In this document: piece after piece, positions 58,693 through 64,000 of the stretch
How the letters are laid out: each line of letters starts with the position of its first letter
How positions within the stretch are numbered: position 1 is the first letter of the stretch
NCBI GenBank assembly: GCA_003254925.1
Contig: QANZ01047686.1
Location: 98,088-162,087 of the forward strand
Source: Chamaecrista fasciculata
Taxonomy: Eukaryota; Streptophyta; Magnoliopsida; Fabales; Fabaceae
Direction: 5' to 3'
DNA length: 64,000 nucleotides
Notes under the pieces: model-generated
Database searches by the model: none
Seen by the model: only the letters and a program-made list of their open reading frames with translations
Told to the model about the DNA's origin: nothing
Made by a program: the position numbers and the translations under genes

Positions 58693-59006
58693 GAAGTATG
58701 GACACTTTCTTTTGATAGCGTGTTGCCGTGTCCGACACCCACACGACACATATTCATAAATTTTAAAATATAAAATCAATTTTTTATAATTTTATCATGA
58801 CAAGCAACAAAAAATAATATCACATGTAATATATATTATGAATATATATTGGAATTTTTAAAAATTTCATCAAAATTTATGAATTTTTAATTATTTATAT
58901 ATATTAATATATGCCGTGTTGTGTCGTGTAATCATAAGAATCTGGCGTGTCAGTGTGTCCGTGTCTGTATCGTGTCCCGTATCCGTATCAGTGTCCATGC
59001 TTCATA
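58690..59006. mobile_element. MITE with tatgaag(t/c)atggacac TIRs
   Basis: Left end tatgaagtatggacac, right end gtgtccatgcttcata. Sub-terminal gacacg/cgtgtc words are on both sides, with an AT-rich core. A fragment of the same family, 'agtgtccatgcttcatag', is at about 6000-6018. It is inserted in a TA microsatellite directly next to Helitron copy B. Confidence 0.75.
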
Positions 59007-59024
59007 GATATATATATATATATA

Positions 59025-59453
59025 CTAGGGGCTTTGCGTGCCCTAATGGGCACGCAAATATGTATGTAGAATAAATACGGGACTAAATTGTTAACTTAGT
59101 AAAGAAAGAGAGACCAAATAGTAAATTTTCTCTTATTTTTAATTTCATAGACTATAGTTTTAAACATGAACGACCAGAAAGGGGTGGAGCCATATAATAT
59201 AAGGGGTAAATTGCAATTTGGTACCCTGTGGTTAGGGGCGGTTCCCCTTTGGTACCCTGAAAGAAAAATTTTTGCATTGTGGTACCCCGTGGTTTGCTCC
59301 GTTAGCAATTTGGTCCCCTGAGGTTTTTTTTCCGTTAGGATTTAACGGCAAATGTACGCTAAAATGTCAAAAATTTCCCAACAAGTCTTCTCTTATGCGT
59401 TTAATTCAATAATTTTGACCAACCATAAAGGGGTGGAGCCATATGATATAAGA
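59025..59453 (-). mobile_element. non-autonomous Helitron, copy B, interrupted
   Basis: On the plus strand it begins CTAGGGGCTTTGCGTGCCC, with the loop-and-arm gggcacgcaaa forming the same terminal hairpin as copy A, and ends 'agccatatgatataaga' before a T. At 59203-59400 a ggggtaaattgcaatttgg element (ggtaccctgtggt words) interrupts it, and the ggggtggagccatat motif occurs on both sides of that insert. Confidence 0.8.
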
Positions 59454-59769
59454 TATATATATATATATATAATATTTTTATTAATTTCCATATAATAAGT
59501 ATCTCATTCTCACTTTTCCCTAATTTTATTAATTTTCATATAATAGATGATGAAGCTTTAATGCCAATTGATATGTAATGTTAAGTGTGTGCAGAATTTT
59601 GTGTAGGTCTGAAGCTGCTTGTGCGTCCCCTACGTTCAGCTTTATAACGTTGTAATTGTGGTTTTTTAGTTATTTAATCGATTTATCCAAAAAAAAAAAA
59701 GTGTGTGTAGAATTTTAGTTATGCAGAATTTCAGTACTGCCCGTGCATGCATTATCTTTTCCTTTTTAA

Positions 59770-59945
59770 AATAAAATAAACACAGTCCATAGGTTGACCC
59801 AACCCAACCCGTAGGCCCGCAAATTGGGTTAGTTTGAGGTGAAATTTAAAAATTGCAAAACTTAACCTAACCCGTAGATTGATGTGCGGATTGGACTTAG
59901 ATTTTCTCTTAACCCGCCCTAACCTAGCGTGCCCTCACCCCTATT
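59770..59945. repeat. fragment of the gggttg hAT MITE family
   Basis: Phrases 'tgacccaacccaacccgtag' and 'aacttaacctaacccgtag', and an end 'gtgccctcacccctatt', match the families at 21637 and 26671. The left end is lost. Confidence 0.6.
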
Positions 59946-61499
59946 TATAGATATACTTCTTGAACTATAGATAGAGCAATTAGTGGAATTGCCTGCGTTG
60001 ACTTACGAGAGATGACCTTAAATGCCATAGTTTTTGCATATCTGGGGGAATAGAGAGAAGGTTGTTGTGAGAATGAAAGCCTAAGACCTCACAGAAAATC
60101 TATCTTCATTAGCTGTTTATTTGGTTTGCTCTTCTTCGATCTGTTATATTTGCATGGCCCTGCTGTTTCTTCGGGTTAACATAAGATTCAACTGAAACTT
60201 TTTGGTATTGCTATCTGAATATCTGATGAAGCTGATGTCCAGACTTCAATAAACTAGTTTGTCGGTGAAACTGGCAATCGTTTTTTACTTTCAAATTTTA
60301 CCCCAAATAAACTTATTGTTTACTCTAAAGTTTCAGATTTTACCTTAAAAAATGGTGCTATTAAAATTGGTGAACTAACTTCGGTGACTCTGTCATTAGA
60401 AAGCTAAGAGAGTACAACTTTTTGTTTTTCTGTTCTCCTAGATTCGGCACTTTCTTACTAATGTCTCATTAATCCCTAGTTTTTCTACAATGGATGAATT
60501 AATTTGTTTAGATATTAATTTTTTATAGCAGGATTGGACTGGCCTTAGATTAATGGGTTGAGATTTTCTTTACTGGACTTGGGGACATAACCGGCTTAAG
60601 TAAGCCTTCTCTTACCAGTCAAATATTAACAGCATAATTATACGTAATGTGAAATTGATAGAAAAATAAATTCAAATACAAACTCAAACTGAAAAACAAG
60701 ATGCAATATGTTGTTAATTTGTTAAAAGAAGTTAGTCAAAGGATAAAATTGACCAAAATGTAAAACATTGAGGACGAAATTGACTACAAGAAAATATTAG
60801 AGACAAAAATGACAATTAATGTAAAGTTTGGAGACGAAATTAGTGTTTTTGCCGAAAAATAATAATGTCTTGTATATAAAGTCAAATTGCACTTAAGTCC
60901 TACATGTTTGGGCCGATTTTTAATGAAGCCCTTTAATTTTTTTTTTTTGCAAAATTTGTCACATATATTTCTATAATTTTTGTTTTTTATGTCAACGACT
61001 GAATATAGTCATATTTTTCTCATTTCAAGTCTAAATGTGATGAGTTAGGAGCTACATGTTATTTTTGACTAATCATTTCTTTATCTAATTAGACTGTTCA
61101 AATTAAATTTGACTCCAAAATGTGAGCCACTTATTTCACGATCAAACAATCAACATTGGTCATATCTTGTTGCAATTCTAAATGTGAAAGTCACAACTCA
61201 CAAGTTACTTTTGACGAATAATTTTTCTACTTAGTTGGAACAGTTAGTAAATAATGTTAGATAGGACACGAAAGTAACTAGATTTAAGACAAAAAAGTAA
61301 GAAAAAATTATGAAAAATGATCATCAATATATTTTCGAGCTCGATTTGACATTATTTGTTGACAATCTCAATTGGAGGAAAAAAACTTGTCATGAGTAAT
61401 TCATAATTTCAAAAAACACTTAGAAATAGTTGGTAGTTGACCTTGAGTCTAATTTTAAGCTCACTGTCGTAGTGATATTTCCAATTCCTTAGCATTCCT
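59946..61499. other. intergenic, no gene seen
   Basis: AT-rich. The part near 60560-60850 contains words such as 'gaggacgaaattgactac' typical of diverged TE arms. Units like those of the fold-back to the right begin at about 61000. No reading frame of note. Confidence 0.45.
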
Positions 61500-62310
61500 T
61501 GTTTTCTTTATTGGTCAAACATTCATTTTGTTCCTAAATGTTTCAAAAGACTTATATTGATGTTAAATATTGGTAAAATGTTTCATTTTGATTTTAAACT
61601 ATTCAATATGGTCATATTTTTCTCGTTTCAAGTTTGATGAAGAGTACTTTCTCTATCTAGTTGGAGTCGTCCGCAAACGAGGTCAAATCGGGTCTCAAAA
61701 GTAGGTCGTTCGTTTTACAGTCAAACAAGTGAAATTGGTCATATTTCTTTCGTTTTAAACTTGAATGTGATGATTTTGGAGCTAGGAGTTACTCTTAACA
61801 AGTCTTTTATTTGTCCAATTAGGATCGTCAACAAACAAGATTAAGCCGAGCACGAATGCAATTTGAAACCAATTTTCTATAATTTTTTTTTACTTTTTAG
61901 TCTCATCCCTACTTTCGAATTTGATGTGATCTCACGACAGTCCCTACTAGGCAGAAAAATTATTTGTTAAAAATTACTCATGGCTTTAAATTCTTCTCAT
62001 TCAGAATTAAAACAAGAGAGATTGATATGATCAATTTTGCTTGTTTGATTGTAAAACAAGCGATCCAATTTTGAAATCCGATGTGACCTTATTTATTGAC
62101 AACCCTAACTGGATAGAGAAAGAGTTCTTTAAAAGCAGCACATACCTCTAGACTCGTCAAAATTAAATTTGAAATAAGATAAATATGACCACGTTCAATA
62201 GTTGGAAATCAATATAAAATATTTTGTCATTATTTAAGATCAATATGGATCTTTTAAACCATTGAAAACCAAAATCAACATAAGGACATACACAAAATGA
62301 GCCTTTGACC
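61000..62310. repeat. degenerate approximately 130-bp repeats with a fold-back
   Basis: Units beginning 'ggtcatatttttctc(a/g)tttcaag' recur in plus orientation at about 61008, 61159, 61607 and 61738. They contain a 'taattagactgttcaaa' or 'ccaattaggatcgtcaacaa' element. Inverted counterparts occur at about 61330-61450 and 61930-62180 ('gataaatatgaccacgttcaa', 'gacaaccctaactggatagag'). The outermost arms pair 'tattgatgttaaat' at 61555 with 'accaaaatcaacata' near 62280. No coding content. Confidence 0.6.
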
Positions 62311-62619
62311 TTCTTTATTTTTCTTAACATATTTTTACCCCATTAGTCGATTCAAACTTAGTTAGCTTATGAAATATTATCCAAATTTGTTTCTCTTAAT
62401 GTTAATATTAATTTCTTGATAGCTCTCAAGGTTTCCAATGACTTGTAGAAATGCCCGGTTACCATTTGTAAGAAATTGGAAGATTGTGGTGGCACTAAAC
62501 TGAAAATAAATTTATTATATAAAGATCAACTTACAATTTACTCCAACGCAAGTTGCCTCACACTTTAACTTTCTCAAATACGACGCCCTCTTTCTTACTT
62601 TTCTACTCACAATTTAAAG

Positions 62620-63063
62620 CTTTGGTAGGCATGCTATGTTGGTCTATTTGGAAGAATAGATGCTTTTGGGTCTTTGAAAGTAAACCTTTTTTTTCCTGTC
62701 AATGTTATGTGTACTGCTTTGAATGAGCTAAATTGTTTTTGGGATGCCAATGGTTGGCTTTCTCATATACAGAGAACTGAAATTGACGAGCCTTCTCTTA
62801 AAGGTGTGTGGAAAGCCCCTTCTTGTAGAAATTTGAAAATTAATGTTGATGGCTCTTTCTGCTGAGCAGGTTTAGCAGAGATGGGTATTGTTATCAAAGA
62901 TGAAAAGGGAAGGATGTTGGATGGTTTCTCAAGGAAGGAAAAAGTCTCGTCTCCTTTTATGGCTGAGGCATTAGCTCTCAAGCATGGTTTACAAATTGCT
63001 AACTCTTTAGAGTTGTCTCTCAACTTTCCATTAATCCTTTCAAAACTTGCTTTAGAAAAAAAA
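62620..63063 (+). pseudogene. RNase H-like (RVT_3) domain pseudogene
   Basis: Reads LCWSIWKNRCFWVFESK, then after a frame change WKAPSCRNLKINVDGSFC, an in-frame TGA, then EMGIVIKDEKGRMLDGFSRK and PFMAEALALKHGLQIANS. This is the plant RNase H-like domain found at the 3' end of L1-type LINEs and in stand-alone plant genes. The first catalytic Asp (NVDGS) and Glu (AEAL) remain; the SDA/DN part is missing. One frameshift, one stop and a truncated C terminus running into A-tracts show it is dead. Confidence 0.8.
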
Positions 63064-63216
63064 AATCGGTGAGATCTGACCAATAAACGCATGTTTCTCT
63101 ATCTCTCTCACCATCTCCTCCATTCTCTTATTGCTTTGTAGAGTCGTTCAAAGCCACCAAGCCGTCAAGGATGAAGATGAGTCGTTCAAAACTTGCTTTA
63201 GAAAAAAAATCGGTGA
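63036..63216. repeat. direct repeat of 31 bp
   Basis: 'tcaaaacttgctttagaaaa' followed by an A-tract and tcggtga occurs at about 63039-63070 and again at about 63187-63214. The two copies bracket the break between the RNase H fragment and the bZIP fragment, as a local duplication or rearrangement footprint would. Confidence 0.75.
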
Positions 63217-63303
63217 TTCGTCAATACTCTTTTTTTTCATATTATTTTGTGCACTTTTCGTTTTGGTCCTTTACATTAAAACTGTCTTTTGTTTTGTGTA
63301 AAT

Positions 63304-63396
63304 AGGATTTGGGCTAATAGGCAGTCCGCTGCAAGGTCAAAAGAGAGAAAGATGCACTACAATGCTGAGCTTGAAAGGAAGGTGCAGACATTGTAA
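63304..63396 (+). pseudogene. captured bZIP exon fragment (VIP1/RF2a-type basic region)
   Basis: The frame reads [16 protein letters not shown] and then ELERKVQTL, ending in TAA. The [12 protein letters not shown] basic region followed by the ELE..VQTL leucine-zipper start is the signature of group I plant bZIP factors (VIP1, RF2a, bZIP29 type). The upstream text, tttgtgtaaatag|G, is a good acceptor at the position where these genes usually begin this exon, so an intron-exon piece of genomic DNA was copied. Most of the zipper and everything else of the gene is absent, and the Leu of the usual ILANRQ is Trp. It cannot make a working factor. Confidence 0.82.
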
Positions 63397-63714
63397 TTTG
63401 AAAGAAAGGTGCAGACACGAGAATTAGAGTGCCATTTTGCATTTGTAAAAAATAGAAATTCAGCAAAATAAATTGGAGTGCCACGTGTCGCCACCAGAGT
63501 AAGAGTGGGGTAAAAAAAAAGTAGGATACTCTCCCTATCTGATTGACACATAGAAGAAGAAGAAGAAATGAGAGAGAAAAGAAGAAGAAGAAGTCGATTG
63601 TAAGATGGTGAGAGGATGAGACCAAATGAGATGAAAAGAAGAAATGAGAGAGAAAAGAGAGAAAATGAAAAATTTGAGAGAGAGAGAAAATCAGAGAAGA
63701 GATTGAGATGATTG

Positions 63715-64000
63715 AGGGTCTGTTTGGGAGACATGGAATTATAATCCAATCTAATCCAATCCAATCCAAATGGATTGGATGAGATTATTTTTTAATTGAA
63801 TGAGATGAGATGATGTATTGGTGTTTGGGTGATTTTATTGAGAATGATGTTAAATAGGGTGTGAAATTATATAAAAGGGGTTGTAATGATTGTGGTTGGT
63901 AGAAAAAAGTAGATGGATTTTTGTGATTTGTATAGGGGTAGAAATGGTAGGAAATAATGAGATGAGATGAGATGAGATGAGATTGGATTGGATGAGATGA
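63715..64000 (+). mobile_element. catctcat-rich MITE, copy 2, cut by the window end
   Basis: Starts 'gagggtctgtttgggagaca'; the body 63830-63960 is the reverse complement of 26316-26480 ('atgttaaatagggtgtgaaa', 'tataggggtagaaatggtag'). Ends in gatga repeats at the window edge. Confidence 0.75.

Noticed and set aside
63314..63769. Two overlapping minus-strand frames of 135-151 residues rich in Ser, Leu and Phe
   Set aside because: They are translations of GA-rich simple sequence and the antisense of the bZIP fragment; no domain or start context.
1..64000. tRNA, rRNA or CRISPR features
   Set aside because: None was recognisable by eye; a tRNA scan was not possible, so absence of tRNA genes is not certain.

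Overview
The window is nuclear DNA of a flowering plant, most likely a woody eudicot. It is AT-rich and intron-bearing, holds a coiled-coil NLR of the At4g27190/RPS5 type, and is dominated by plant transposable elements: Copia, L1-type LINE, MULE, hAT, CACTA and Helitron. No bacterial, organellar or CRISPR signal was seen.

Layout. 1-2.2 kb: direct repeats and a small two-exon GRF zinc-finger gene on the minus strand (667-1175). 1488-5761: an indel-free inverted repeat with arms of about 2.1 kb around a 20-nt asymmetric centre, ending exactly at a lone N, so a real palindrome and an assembly fold-back are both possible. 6.9-10.5 kb: a decayed L1-type LINE. 10.95-12.95 kb: a three-exon gene for a 71-residue KIN/LEA-like stress protein with a Helitron in intron 1. 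13.1-16.3 kb: a TE piece with captured coding-like sequence, then a dead MULE transposase. 18.4-27.3 kb: nested elements. A 5.8-kb hAT-like element (8-bp TSD) encloses a 611-bp N gap, tandem repeats, a 2.08-kb solo LTR (5-bp TSD) and a MITE, and is followed by a second hAT MITE.

28.7-38.0 kb: the main host gene, a six-exon CC-NB-LRR of about 2,088 residues on the minus strand. All five introns are phase 0 and the LRR exons look duplicated from one another. 38.5-50.9 kb: non-autonomous elements, including a 2.27-kb gag-only LTR retrotransposon with clean TSDs (TR-GAG type), several Mutator-like fold-back elements with 9-bp TSDs, an hAT MITE with an 8-bp TSD, and host-gene fragments inside TEs. 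52.15-56.32 kb: a Copia element with 193/195-bp LTRs, a 5-bp TSD, no gag and frameshifted pol. 56.5-64 kb: MITEs, two more Helitron copies, a fold-back of degenerate repeats, an RNase H-domain pseudogene and a captured bZIP exon.

Only three loci look like intact host genes: the GRF protein (possibly TE-borne), the KIN/LEA-like protein and the NLR. There is no operon-like cooperation. The window records an NLR locus and a stress gene sitting in a TE nest. All boundaries were read by eye; no alignment or database search was run.
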